A stretch of DNA of 64,000 nt, from the IMG/VR virus record IMGVR_UViG_3300034102_003702, positions 1 to 64,000 of that record. One strand, written 5' to 3'. This document shows positions 23,973 through 32,028 of the stretch, one piece after another (position 1 is the stretch's first letter; every line of letters begins with the position of its first letter). A program made the position numbers and the translations under genes. A model generated the notes under the pieces. It saw only the letters and a list, made by a program, of their open reading frames with translations. It had not been told where the DNA came from and did not search any database. Origin of the DNA: a virus.

Positions 23973-26900
23973 ATGCCAAATAGTTTTAATACACCAATTA
24001 GTATAGATTCTATTAGAGTTGGATATGTTGATCCATCTCTTGGGTTTGTTGATGGCATTACAGTCTGTCAAGCAAATGATTATGCGTACAAAAATCCTGG
24101 AACAGTATTTGTTTTTAGGGATGGTAGCAATAATATTAAGTACTTAACTATTAATGAAGTTAATTTATTAACTACAAATGACATTGTATCTACAACAAGC
24201 ACTTGTGGTGGATATCAAGAAATAAAAGAATGCGGTCCACCAAAGATTCAAATTTTTGGTGGCGGTGGAGTAGGTGCTGTAGGAAATCCAGTTGTAGGAG
24301 AAGATGGTGCGATTCTTGCAGTAGATTTGGTAAGCGGTGGATTTGGATATCAGTTCCCTCCAATTACTCAAGCAAAAGATGAATGTCAATATGGAACTGG
24401 TTCAGTATTAAGAGCAATTCTTGGCGAAACTGTAGAAGAATATGAAACCTTTGAGGGAGAAGAAGACTTTGAAGAATATGAATTATGTGAGGATACTGAT
24501 GTTGGATATGGTATAAAATACGGACCCAATGGAGAAAATTTAGGTGATTGGGACCCAGATTCATACACAAGCACGGCAAAAGATCCCATTCAAAATGAGA
24601 TTGAAAAGTATCAAGAGTCACTTACAAAATATAAAAATCCTTTTTGGACAACAAGAAAAAAACTACCAGTAAGAATTAGTTCTTTAGGCAAAGATTTTTC
24701 TTCTTATGAGGTGACATTTCCTACTTGGAATGACTTTATGAATTCTTATGCAATTTCTCCAGTTGCTCCTTCAAATGTTGCTGGTAGTGATTTTGCAGGA
24801 AGAATATTTACATTTGAATGGGAAGAAAATTTTCCGTATGATGGCGAATATGTTTTTAGAGGACTATGTGATAATCTTGCAAAACTGTATATTGATGGTG
24901 ATTTAATCTCCGATTTAAAAGGATTTAATGATTCGGTGCAGCCAATTCAAAAAACATTAAAATCTGGTGTTTATCTTATTAGAATTGACTTATTGAATAT
25001 TCCAATAACAACAAATACTTCAACAACAACTTCAGTCACTTCTAAAATAAATGCTAAATTTGCAAAGAGAGGAAATGATTTTTATCTCGATGTTACTGGA
25101 AGTGGCACTGGTGAAGTAGATTTATTAATGGAAATTGATGATTCATCTTATATTGCAGGACTTGCTGCGAGAGAAATTATTATTCCTTCGGATAAGGGCA
25201 AAGTAAAATTTACAAGGGCAACTGGCACACCTAAAGTAGAAAACATTAAGAAGACTATTAATGTTACTGGAGGTCAATCTTATGGTCCAATACAAATATT
25301 AGGAGCAACTATTGGAGTTGCAAAACCAACTGTAAATAGCAACAAAATTGCTTTATATGATGCTGCTGGAACTGATGAAAATATCAAGTTTCTTATTACA
25401 AATGTGAAAGGAAATGCAACCACAACTTCAATTAATACGTCAGCATCTACCGCAAGTGTTGCATCAATTACTACTCAGAATCCTAAAGATTATGTACTAC
25501 CAGAAGCAAAAATTATTGAGAAGAAAGGTCAATATTATATTCAAGTTGGTGGAACAGGTGTAGTAAATATAACATTTAAAATGGATGTGAATGATGCCTA
25601 CTATATTGCAGGAATAGCAGCATCAGAAATTAGAGTTCCTTCTGAAAGTGGTACTATTTCATTAAAAAGAAAGTCAACTGTAAGTATCAACGGACAATAT
25701 TTTCCAAATGCATATGAAAAAGAAGAGACCATTAAAAAGTCTGGTAAATTTGCTGGAGGTAAAACTTATGGTCCTATTGAAATAATCAACCAAAATCCAA
25801 CAGGTCTTCCTCCAAAACTATCTGGTTCAAAAAAACTTGAACTCAGAGATGCTGAAGGAGATGATGCAAATATTAAGTTTGAAATTGATAACGTAGAACC
25901 ACAAAAATCTACAGTTTCAAATATTGCTACAGGTACAGTTGTATCATCAAAATCTTGGAATCAAAATCCAATGGGCATTTCAGTAACAATTGATGCTCCA
26001 CCACAACCTGTTCCTCAAGAAAAACCTCCTGTACAAGAAGGTAGATGTCCACCAAATCCTATTTGGTCTACAAGATTTCCAAGTGCAAAGGAAAATTGGT
26101 ATCCAGTTCGTTTTCCCAAATGGTCTAAATTTTTGAATAGATATGCACTATCTCCAGTAAAACCATTAGACACTCCTGGAAGTGATAGTGGTGGAATATC
26201 TTATTCAAATTCTTGGAATGTCAATGCTCCTTTTAGAGGATATTATAAGGTTCGTGGAGAGGTTGATGATATTGCAAAAATTTATGTTGATGGAAATTTA
26301 GTTCTGGATCTATCAAGAAGAGTTGGGAAAACTAGTGGTTCGGAAAAAGTTTTATTGGAAGAAGGTAATCATACGATAAAAGTTGAGGTTGAAAATTATT
26401 CTTCCGAATCTTTCTCAACAATAAATCAAAAAATCTTTAGTACTCTTGACTGGCAATCTCCTCTGGCATCTACATCTTCTAATATAAAGGCAAAGTTTAT
26501 TCAGAAAGGAAAAGATTATTATTTGGATGTATCTGGATTTGGATCTGGCGAAATTTCTTTTGTGATGGATGTCAATGACGCACCTTACATCGCTGGTCTT
26601 GCTGCGAAGGAAGTTATTATTCCTTCAGACGGTGGTAAGTTAATGTTTACTAGAACTGGTATATCTCAAAGAGATTCTATTGCATATTTTAGTATCCCAA
26701 AAGAAGAGACCATTAAAAAGTCTGGTAAATTTACTGGAGGTAAAATTTATGGACCAATACAAATATTAGGTGCTACAGTTGGTGCAGGAACTCCAAAAGT
26801 TTTCAATAATAAGTTATCTCTATTTGATGCTGCTGGAACTGATGAAAATATCAAACTTGAAATTTCTAAAATAGAACAAACTGCAAAAAATTCAGTTACG

Positions 26901-28076
26901 TCAAGTTCTGTTTCTTCTGGTACATCAAAGGATGGTGTAATATATCAGGGTCCAGAAATTTTTCATCACATTCAAACCACAGGTGGTTCAACAGGTAAGG
27001 GCTGGGGAGACTTTATGAATAAGTATTCAGTCTCTCCAAAAGTATTTAAGAGTATATCCGAACCTGACGAAAGAATAAATGGAACGTTTACTTTAACTTG
27101 GAAAAACGTAAAATTTCCTGAAGATGGGGATTACAGAGTTAGATTTCAGGCAGATAATATTGGTGTTCTTAAAATTGGTGATAAACAAGTTCAAAAGACC
27201 ACAGATTTTTATGGAGATCCTGCAACAATTCAAACAAATATAACTGCAGGAACATATGATATTGTAATTGAACTGACGAATATCAAAGATAGAACCAATA
27301 AGTTTTCAAATAATCCAACAGGAACTTCCTTGGTTATTGAAAAGGATATATCTGTAAGAGATAGTTCATCAAAATCTTGGACAGAAAATCCGATTGGAGT
27401 TTCTGCGGTTTTAATTTCTCCACCCTGTCCAAAGAAAATTAGTGGTAAGGGCGTAGTAGAAAAAATTATTATAGATGAACCTGGTAACGGATATCTTGCA
27501 CCACAAGATCCTACAATTGGATATCCAGTTATTGTTAAATTGAAAGAAGTACTTGTTGATAATGGTGGAATCAATTATAATTGTGGTGGCGATCAACTTA
27601 AAATTACACCAGATAATGGTGCAAAATTGAGTTATACCTGCAATGCCTTTGGTGTTATTAATACAGTGACTGTTGATGATTCTGGCACACCTTTTACAAG
27701 TTACCCAAGAATCACTCTTCCATCAGAAACCGGAGTAAATGCAAAGTTTACACCAGTCTTTGAAGTAATAAGAGATCCTTTAGATCCGGCAATATCTCCA
27801 AATAATATTATTCAAGTTACTGATTTGGTTGGTCTCAAGCAAACTGGATATGTCGATGGTCGTGCATATTATGGTGCAGTATATTATGATGGAGGTGTTA
27901 AGTATGCGGGATACTATAAGACAATTGGTACACCAATTCGTGTCTATAATACTCTTCAGGAGAGTATTACTACTAAGGTAACTACTCCTGCAAGTGCAAT
28001 TGAAAGATCTGGTACGGATGTTACAAGTAATGATCCACGTCTCAATATTCCAGGAACTCCAGAGAATCTAATTTAA
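23973..28076 (+). CDS. Giant virion protein with PA14-like repeats
   Basis: A 1367-residue protein. Three related blocks at about 247-346, 707-809 and 1009-1109 share the order W-x-F-x-N-x-Y-x-SP, then W, then PYDGEYVFRG or EDGDYRVRF, then a IDGD turn and a GVYLIRIDL strand. This is the pattern of PA14/GLEYA-type sugar-binding beta-sandwiches. Between them lie repeats of another beta domain (about 362-452, 512-609, 839-939) with YYLDVSG and YIAGLAAKE. It is probably a host-glycan-binding baseplate or fibre component. Exact position in the particle is unknown. Confidence 0.72.
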   Translation: MPNSFNTPISIDSIRVGYVDPSLGFVDGITVCQANDYAYKNPGTVFVFRDGSNNIKYLTINEVNLLTTNDIVSTTSTCGGYQEIKECGPPKIQIFGGGGVGAVGNPVVGEDGAILAVDLVSGGFGYQFPPITQAKDECQYGTGSVLRAILGETVEEYETFEGEEDFEEYELCEDTDVGYGIKYGPNGENLGDWDPDSYTSTAKDPIQNEIEKYQESLTKYKNPFWTTRKKLPVRISSLGKDFSSYEVTFPTWNDFMNSYAISPVAPSNVAGSDFAGRIFTFEWEENFPYDGEYVFRGLCDNLAKLYIDGDLISDLKGFNDSVQPIQKTLKSGVYLIRIDLLNIPITTNTSTTTSVTSKINAKFAKRGNDFYLDVTGSGTGEVDLLMEIDDSSYIAGLAAREIIIPSDKGKVKFTRATGTPKVENIKKTINVTGGQSYGPIQILGATIGVAKPTVNSNKIALYDAAGTDENIKFLITNVKGNATTTSINTSASTASVASITTQNPKDYVLPEAKIIEKKGQYYIQVGGTGVVNITFKMDVNDAYYIAGIAASEIRVPSESGTISLKRKSTVSINGQYFPNAYEKEETIKKSGKFAGGKTYGPIEIINQNPTGLPPKLSGSKKLELRDAEGDDANIKFEIDNVEPQKSTVSNIATGTVVSSKSWNQNPMGISVTIDAPPQPVPQEKPPVQEGRCPPNPIWSTRFPSAKENWYPVRFPKWSKFLNRYALSPVKPLDTPGSDSGGISYSNSWNVNAPFRGYYKVRGEVDDIAKIYVDGNLVLDLSRRVGKTSGSEKVLLEEGNHTIKVEVENYSSESFSTINQKIFSTLDWQSPLASTSSNIKAKFIQKGKDYYLDVSGFGSGEISFVMDVNDAPYIAGLAAKEVIIPSDGGKLMFTRTGISQRDSIAYFSIPKEETIKKSGKFTGGKIYGPIQILGATVGAGTPKVFNNKLSLFDAAGTDENIKLEISKIEQTAKNSVTSSSVSSGTSKDGVIYQGPEIFHHIQTTGGSTGKGWGDFMNKYSVSPKVFKSISEPDERINGTFTLTWKNVKFPEDGDYRVRFQADNIGVLKIGDKQVQKTTDFYGDPATIQTNITAGTYDIVIELTNIKDRTNKFSNNPTGTSLVIEKDISVRDSSSKSWTENPIGVSAVLISPPCPKKISGKGVVEKIIIDEPGNGYLAPQDPTIGYPVIVKLKEVLVDNGGINYNCGGDQLKITPDNGAKLSYTCNAFGVINTVTVDDSGTPFTSYPRITLPSETGVNAKFTPVFEVIRDPLDPAISPNNIIQVTDLVGLKQTGYVDGRAYYGAVYYDGGVKYAGYYKTIGTPIRVYNTLQESITTKVTTPASAIERSGTDVTSNDPRLNIPGTPENLI

Positions 28077-28113
28077 CTCTATTAAATAGTACTACATTGA
28101 ATTCACATTTCTG

Positions 28114-28740
28114 ATGGCAATTCCTCCAAATAGTAAACCAAATAATACGAGAGTAAATAACACTACATCAAAACAAAATTATACTGAAATTAGTTATGGA
28201 AATGACCATGGTTCAATTAACTTTGGTCATGTTTCGAAACAAGGGGATGTGACTGCTGACGTACAACTTCAAGCATCTGATGGTCGTCATCAAATCACTT
28301 TAGATAAAGATGGCCCAAGAAAAGGATGTACCTCAATAACATCTCCTGGTAATTTTCAAATTCAATGTGGTCTTGATAAGAATGAAGCAGAAGATACTCT
28401 GTTTATAAATGCTGTGAATGGTAATGTTTGTATCATTGCTAGTAATGGAAAACTGAGACTTCAGGGTACTGATATTGAATTAGTTGCAATTGGGGAGGGT
28501 GGAAGTAAAGGAAATATTCGTATGAATGCAAAAGGCGGTTCTATTGAAATGGACGCCAAAAAGGTCTTGATAAATGCCTCAAGTTTCTGTAAAATAGCAT
28601 CTAGTGGAAAGGTTGAAGTTGCAGCAAATAGTTGCTTAAGTATGTACGGTTCAATAATTAGAGGAGTTACTGACGCTTGTGCAGTAAAAGATTCTAAAGT
28701 TGGTGGAAGAAGATTCCAAGTAAGTCAAGAAATTTTTTAA
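28114..28740 (+). CDS. Beta-helical spike protein, gp5 C-terminal-like
   Basis: A 208-residue protein whose middle (about residues 60-190) is a run of short beta strands. It reads like a triple-stranded beta-helix: ASDGRHQITLDKDG, NGNVCIIASNGKLRLQG, NIRMNAKGGSIEMDAKKVLI. In T4 this element is the C-terminal part of gp5; here it is a separate gene 4 kb after the OB-domain gp5. It probably forms the needle of the puncturing device. A PAAR-like tip is not visible. Confidence 0.65.
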   Translation: MAIPPNSKPNNTRVNNTTSKQNYTEISYGNDHGSINFGHVSKQGDVTADVQLQASDGRHQITLDKDGPRKGCTSITSPGNFQIQCGLDKNEAEDTLFINAVNGNVCIIASNGKLRLQGTDIELVAIGEGGSKGNIRMNAKGGSIEMDAKKVLINASSFCKIASSGKVEVAANSCLSMYGSIIRGVTDACAVKDSKVGGRRFQVSQEIF

Positions 28741-28751
28741 GGAGAAAATAA

Positions 28752-29411
28752 ATGTCATCTTGTCAAGACGATGTTGCAGTTGGCGGTCAATTAATGGTAG
28801 GTGCAGGATTACCTCCTTCACTTGGAGTTGGTCCCTCTAAAATTAATGGTTCTGCATTTGTTGAAGGACCAATGCAGGTTGGTGCAGCTCAGCAATTTGG
28901 AAAAGTTGATGCAACTTTAATGGTTGGTCAAACTTTTAATTCTGAATCTAAGTCTCCACTATATTCTTTATGGGCAAGACTTTATTCAAGGTTTCAAAAT
29001 TTTGTTCGCGTTGATGTTTTATTGAAATCAAAATACATAGAAGCAGAAACAATTTATTGCAAACACTTTTATTGTCCAGACAAACATTTCTTAATTGATC
29101 ACCCTTCAGAACAAGGAAAGAAATTAATTTATGGATGTTTGGAAGGACCAGAGAATGGTGTTTATGTTCGAGGAAAAGTTTTAAATAGAGATTATATTGA
29201 ACTTCCTCGTTATTGGAAAGATTTGGTGGATGAAACTACAATTACGGTTTCATTAACTCCGATTGGTTCTCATCAAGACGTTATTGTAAAAAGAATCGAT
29301 GAGAGTAAGGTATACTTGCAAGCAAAACCTGGTATGCCAATTCATTGTTTTTATCATATTTTTGCTACAAGAAAAGATATTCCTAGATTAGAAGTAGAGG
29401 TTCAAGAATAA
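28752..29411 (+). CDS. Virion protein with LEGPE-type C-terminal module (paralogue 1)
   Basis: A 219-residue protein with an AGGAG ribosome site. The C-terminal 110 residues hold IDHPSEQGKKLIYGCLEGPE, VYVRGKV, IELPRYWKDLVDETT and LTPIG. This module is shared with the next gene and common at the ends of cyanophage tail and fibre proteins. The N-terminus is Gly-rich. A beta-structured tip or attachment domain is likely; the exact function is unknown. Confidence 0.7.
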   Translation: MSSCQDDVAVGGQLMVGAGLPPSLGVGPSKINGSAFVEGPMQVGAAQQFGKVDATLMVGQTFNSESKSPLYSLWARLYSRFQNFVRVDVLLKSKYIEAETIYCKHFYCPDKHFLIDHPSEQGKKLIYGCLEGPENGVYVRGKVLNRDYIELPRYWKDLVDETTITVSLTPIGSHQDVIVKRIDESKVYLQAKPGMPIHCFYHIFATRKDIPRLEVEVQE

Positions 29412-30154
29412 TGGCAATTACATTCCAAAAATCAGGTTCCTTTACGGGACCAGGATTTGATTTTGAATATAGAGATAATGATGATTTTTCTTTACAATTT
29501 ACTGACTTAACTTTTCCAGACGATGTTGGAATGATTCTTGTAAACACATTATCTTCTCCGAATGATTATGTGTATATGCATCTTGCAGGAACAAGCACTG
29601 CTAATGTAACGCTTGAAGCAAGTTATGGGAACATTCCTGTTTTCAATTTTAATGCAACACAAACTAATTTTAATGGCAATATTACTGCCACTGGAACAAT
29701 ATCTGCCCCTTCATTTGCAGGTGCTGCTTGGTCAAGTTTAGTTAGTGATGTAAATAGCAAAAAGTCTTTTGATATTTCTCATCCCTCAAAGGAAGGATAT
29801 AGACTCAGATATATCTGCGTAGAAGGTCCAGAGGCAGAAGTTTATTTTAGGGGAAAACTTTCTAATGGAAATGTTATAGAACTTCCAGATTATTGGAAAG
29901 ATTTGGTTGATATTGAAACTGTGGGCGTAACTCTAACCCCTATTGGGTGCTATCAAGAACTCTTCGTGGAAAAAATTGAGTGGGGGACCAAGATTATTGT
30001 AAAAAATAATGCAGGTGGTGCTGTTAATTGTTCTTATGTTGTCTATGGAGAAAGAAAGGATGTTGATAAGAATATTTCAGAATATCAAGGAACAAGTCCT
30101 GCCGATTATCCTGGTGACAATTCTCAATATGTGATTAATGGTATAAGGGCTTGA
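29411..30154 (+). CDS. Virion protein with LEGPE-type C-terminal module (paralogue 2)
   Basis: A 247-residue protein whose start overlaps the previous stop by one base. The N-terminal 110 residues are beta-rich (ending TFNGNITATGTI-like repeats near 90-105). The C-terminal module (ISHPSKEGYRLRYICVEGPE, IELPDYWKDLVDIET, LTPIG) is clearly paralogous to the upstream gene. Its TGA stop lies inside the -35 box of an early-type promoter. Confidence 0.7.
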   Translation: MAITFQKSGSFTGPGFDFEYRDNDDFSLQFTDLTFPDDVGMILVNTLSSPNDYVYMHLAGTSTANVTLEASYGNIPVFNFNATQTNFNGNITATGTISAPSFAGAAWSSLVSDVNSKKSFDISHPSKEGYRLRYICVEGPEAEVYFRGKLSNGNVIELPDYWKDLVDIETVGVTLTPIGCYQELFVEKIEWGTKIIVKNNAGGAVNCSYVVYGERKDVDKNISEYQGTSPADYPGDNSQYVINGIRA

Positions 30155-30180
30155 CACGCCTCTCCAGGACCTGCTATGAT
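30151..30180 (+). promoter_or_regulatory. Sigma70-type promoter TTGACA-18-TATGAT
   Basis: A perfect -35 box TTGACA (30151-30156) and TATGAT (30175-30180) are 18 bases apart, and the -35 includes the upstream gene's stop codon. It would start a short early unit of small genes and tRNAs inside the late region. Confidence 0.82.
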
Positions 30181-30206
30181 ACCTAGGTAATCACGAAACG
30201 AACCGA

Positions 30207-30389
30207 ATGCAAGGCGAGTACCTGACCCGCTGTGTCGTAGACCCTATTAAGCGTACCGTGTATCTTTATTCTAGTGAAGGGACAGAAAAGCAAGTGTCCT
30301 GTGATACTGTTGATGAGTTTATGAATGTGCTAGAATTTGTTCGTTCAACACTTGATGAAAGTACTCTCTCATACGCAAATCCACTTTAA
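30207..30389 (+). CDS. Small conserved cyanophage protein (60 aa)
   Basis: A 60-residue protein beginning MQGEYLTRCVVDPIKRTVYLY, about 27 bases after the -10 box of a strong host-type promoter. Higher GC at its start than its neighbours is visible. No domain is recognised. It is the first gene of the island between the tail genes and the large fibre genes, which suggests early expression. Confidence 0.75.
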   Translation: MQGEYLTRCVVDPIKRTVYLYSSEGTEKQVSCDTVDEFMNVLEFVRSTLDESTLSYANPL

Positions 30390-30393
30390 GTTT

Positions 30394-30448
30394 CATTTTT
30401 GGGGGTAAAAAAACCCGGTAAAAATTCTCACACGATACTTTTTTTAAA
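30394..30448 (+). promoter_or_regulatory. Conserved upstream block (copy 2)
   Basis: The same ordered elements as before gp59 are present: CATTTTT, GGGGG, an A run, CCCGG, AAAAAT, then ATACTTTTTTTAA, ending at the start codon of the next gene. Both copies begin a few bases after an upstream stop codon. Confidence 0.6.
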
Positions 30449-30628
30449 ATGCGTCCAGAAACAAGAGAATCAATGGAAATGCTTTTCACAGCAAAGTGGA
30501 ACATTCCAAAGGCAGCAGAAAACTGTAATCTTACAAATAAAGAAATGAAGATTACCTTTAATGAATACTGCCGTTTACATCCTGCTACTTATATGGTAGA
30601 ATGTAGCAATCAACTCAGTCTTCTCTGA
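30449..30628 (+). CDS. Small protein (59 aa) behind the conserved block
   Basis: A 59-codon frame beginning MRPETRESMEMLFTAKWNIP with a helical middle (AAENCNLTNKEMKITFNEY), suggesting a small helix-turn-helix-like fold. It lies directly behind the conserved upstream block, and its last codons form the 5' arm and loop of a terminator. No family is assigned; a regulatory DNA-binding role is only a guess. Confidence 0.65.
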   Translation: MRPETRESMEMLFTAKWNIPKAAENCNLTNKEMKITFNEYCRLHPATYMVECSNQLSLL

Positions 30629-30635
30629 GTTTTTT
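30612..30635 (+). terminator. Terminator just upstream of tRNA-Leu
   Basis: AACTCAG (30612-30618) pairs with CTGAGTT (30625-30631), followed by Ts. It overlaps the stop codon of the 59-residue gene and ends 2 bases before the tRNA. Confidence 0.75.
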
Positions 30636-30637
30636 AT

Positions 30638-30710
30638 GCCCGTGTAGTCCAGCGGAAGAGACAAACGACTTAAAATCGTTCCAGCGTCAGTTCGAATCTG
30701 ACCACGGGTA
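30638..30710 (+). tRNA. tRNA-Leu (anticodon TAA)
   Basis: A 73-base cloverleaf. The acceptor stem is GCCCGTG with CACGGGT, the anticodon stem is AACGA with TCGTT, the loop is CTTAAAA with anticodon TAA at 30671-30673, the T arm is GTCAG/CTGAC, and the discriminator is A. CCA is not encoded. The variable region is only 5 bases, which is unusual for a leucine tRNA. It would read UUA codons, frequent in this AT-rich genome. Confidence 0.9.
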
Positions 30711-30759
30711 TTAGAGGATATAAACTTCCTCTAAATAAACAAAAGTAGGAAAAGTTCCT

Positions 30760-31029
30760 ATGAAGTACAGAATTGATGCCAGGTATTGTTGGTATAATCA
30801 AGGAGCACAAATTGTTCTGATGTACTTTATAAATCAAGTTCCTTTTACTTTTGACGAACTTCCAGACGACTCAATTTATGATCTGGAACTAATCAAATTA
30901 GCAGATACAGAAAGAAGATTTGAACCAGAGGATTTATACAGAACATCATTCTATTTGATTGATGAAGAGTGTCATCCAATGTTGTTTGAACTTGAACTGG
31001 AAAATCCAGAAATGTTGCCTGTTGATTAA
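30760..31029 (+). CDS. Small conserved protein between two tRNAs
   Basis: An 89-residue acidic protein beginning MKYRIDARYCWYNQGAQI with an AGGA ribosome site. A CTAAATAA element about 20 bases upstream of that site may be a late promoter. No domain is recognised. The stop codon is 3 bases before tRNA-Thr. Confidence 0.75.
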   Translation: MKYRIDARYCWYNQGAQIVLMYFINQVPFTFDELPDDSIYDLELIKLADTERRFEPEDLYRTSFYLIDEECHPMLFELELENPEMLPVD

Positions 31030-31031
31030 AT

Positions 31032-31103
31032 GCCCTTGTAGCTCAGTGGTAGAGCAACGGTTTTGTAAACCGTTGGTCGTCTGTTCGAATCAGATCGGGG
31101 GCT
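31032..31103 (+). tRNA. tRNA-Thr (anticodon TGT)
   Basis: A 72-base cloverleaf. The acceptor arm is GCCCTTG with CGGGGGC (two G-U pairs), the D arm is GCTC-AGTGGTA-GAGC, the anticodon stem is ACGGT/ACCGT around TTTGTAA (anticodon TGT at 31064-31066), and the T loop is TTCGAAT. CCA is not encoded. Confidence 0.93.
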
Positions 31104-31125
31104 TTGAGTTCTTTATAACTCCAAA

Positions 31126-31299
31126 ATGAACATTAATCTTTGGTATTGCGAGTCCATGAAACAATGGCGTTGGACTCTTACTGACAGTTCGCGTCCTATT
31201 CGCAGACAAGAATCAGGACAACAACCATTTCTTCGTGATGCTATGAATGATGTAGCAAATACTGTAGAATATATGTTAGAATGCAAACAAAATGAGTAA
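31126..31299 (+). CDS. Small protein (57 aa), unknown function
   Basis: A 57-codon frame beginning MNINLWYCESMKQWRWTL, with a helical C-terminal half (AMNDVANTVEYMLE). It lies 22 bases after tRNA-Thr and 10 bases before the Mom-like gene in the same direction. No domain is recognised. Confidence 0.6.
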   Translation: MNINLWYCESMKQWRWTLTDSSRPIRRQESGQQPFLRDAMNDVANTVEYMLECKQNE

Positions 31300-31309
31300 T
31301 AATACTTAA

Positions 31310-31939
31310 ATGAAATCGGATTTTTATATAGATAAAGTTGGAAAGGATGAAGTAAAAAACTTACTTTATACTCACCATTATCTAAAAGACAAATCCAAAG
31401 ATTTTAAATCAGGTTTCAATTATGGACTTTACCGCAATTGTTTCACAGATGTCCTTAGGATTGGCAACTGCCTTGGTGTTTGCATTTTTACTGGTCTCCC
31501 AGTTCCAGAAATTGCCGTAGGTGCTTTTGGATTGAAGAGAGATGAGCAAGAAGGTTTATTTGAACTTTCCCGTCTCTGTATTCATCCAGAAGTTCAGAAA
31601 GAAGAATATAATATCACATCTTGGTTTGTAAGTAGATGTATTAAGAGGTTTAGAAAAGATGCCACGGTTCGTGCTGTTCTTAGTTACGCTGACTCTAATC
31701 ACCACTCTGGAATTATATACAGAGCTTGTAATTTTCAGTACTACGGTTTAACTGACGCTAAAAAAGATTTCTACTATGCTGATGGAACTAAACATTCACG
31801 AGGTAGTGTCAAAGGTGCTGATGGTGAGTGGCGTGATAGGAGTCGTAAACATCGGTATCTTATGGTTTTCGACAAAAAACTTAAACAACAGTTGACTTGG
31901 AAAGAACAAGAATGGTATAATATTAAAGGCGATACTTAA
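31310..31939 (+). CDS. Mom-like acetyltransferase-fold protein (candidate DNA modification enzyme)
   Basis: A 209-residue protein with a GNAT-type core. FELSRLCIHPE is followed by SWFVSRCIKRF, AVLSYADSNHHSGIIYRACNF and QYYGLT. This order is the hallmark of the Mu Mom group, which modifies adenine in phage DNA to resist restriction. No SAM-methyltransferase motif is seen. The C-terminus is basic. A terminator follows. If correct, it would act on replicating phage DNA; a different GNAT substrate is possible. Confidence 0.65.
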   Translation: MKSDFYIDKVGKDEVKNLLYTHHYLKDKSKDFKSGFNYGLYRNCFTDVLRIGNCLGVCIFTGLPVPEIAVGAFGLKRDEQEGLFELSRLCIHPEVQKEEYNITSWFVSRCIKRFRKDATVRAVLSYADSNHHSGIIYRACNFQYYGLTDAKKDFYYADGTKHSRGSVKGADGEWRDRSRKHRYLMVFDKKLKQQLTWKEQEWYNIKGDT

Positions 31940-31963
31940 CCAAATCCCTTCCGTGTGCTTCAG

Positions 31964-31988
31964 AACCTCCCTTGTGGAGGTTTTGTTG
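31964..31988 (+). terminator. Terminator after the Mom-like gene
   Basis: AACCTCC pairs with GGAGGTT around a five-base loop, followed by a T-rich tail broken by G. It closes the small-gene island. Confidence 0.75.
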
Positions 31989-31991
31989 TAT

Positions 31992-31999
31992 GATAAATA
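31992..31999 (+). promoter_or_regulatory. T4-type late promoter GATAAATA
   Basis: GATAAATA lies 30 bases before the 1944-residue structural gene and just after the island terminator. Confidence 0.7.
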
Positions 32000-32028
32000 A
32001 TCCATAACGGAACTTATAATAAAATAAG

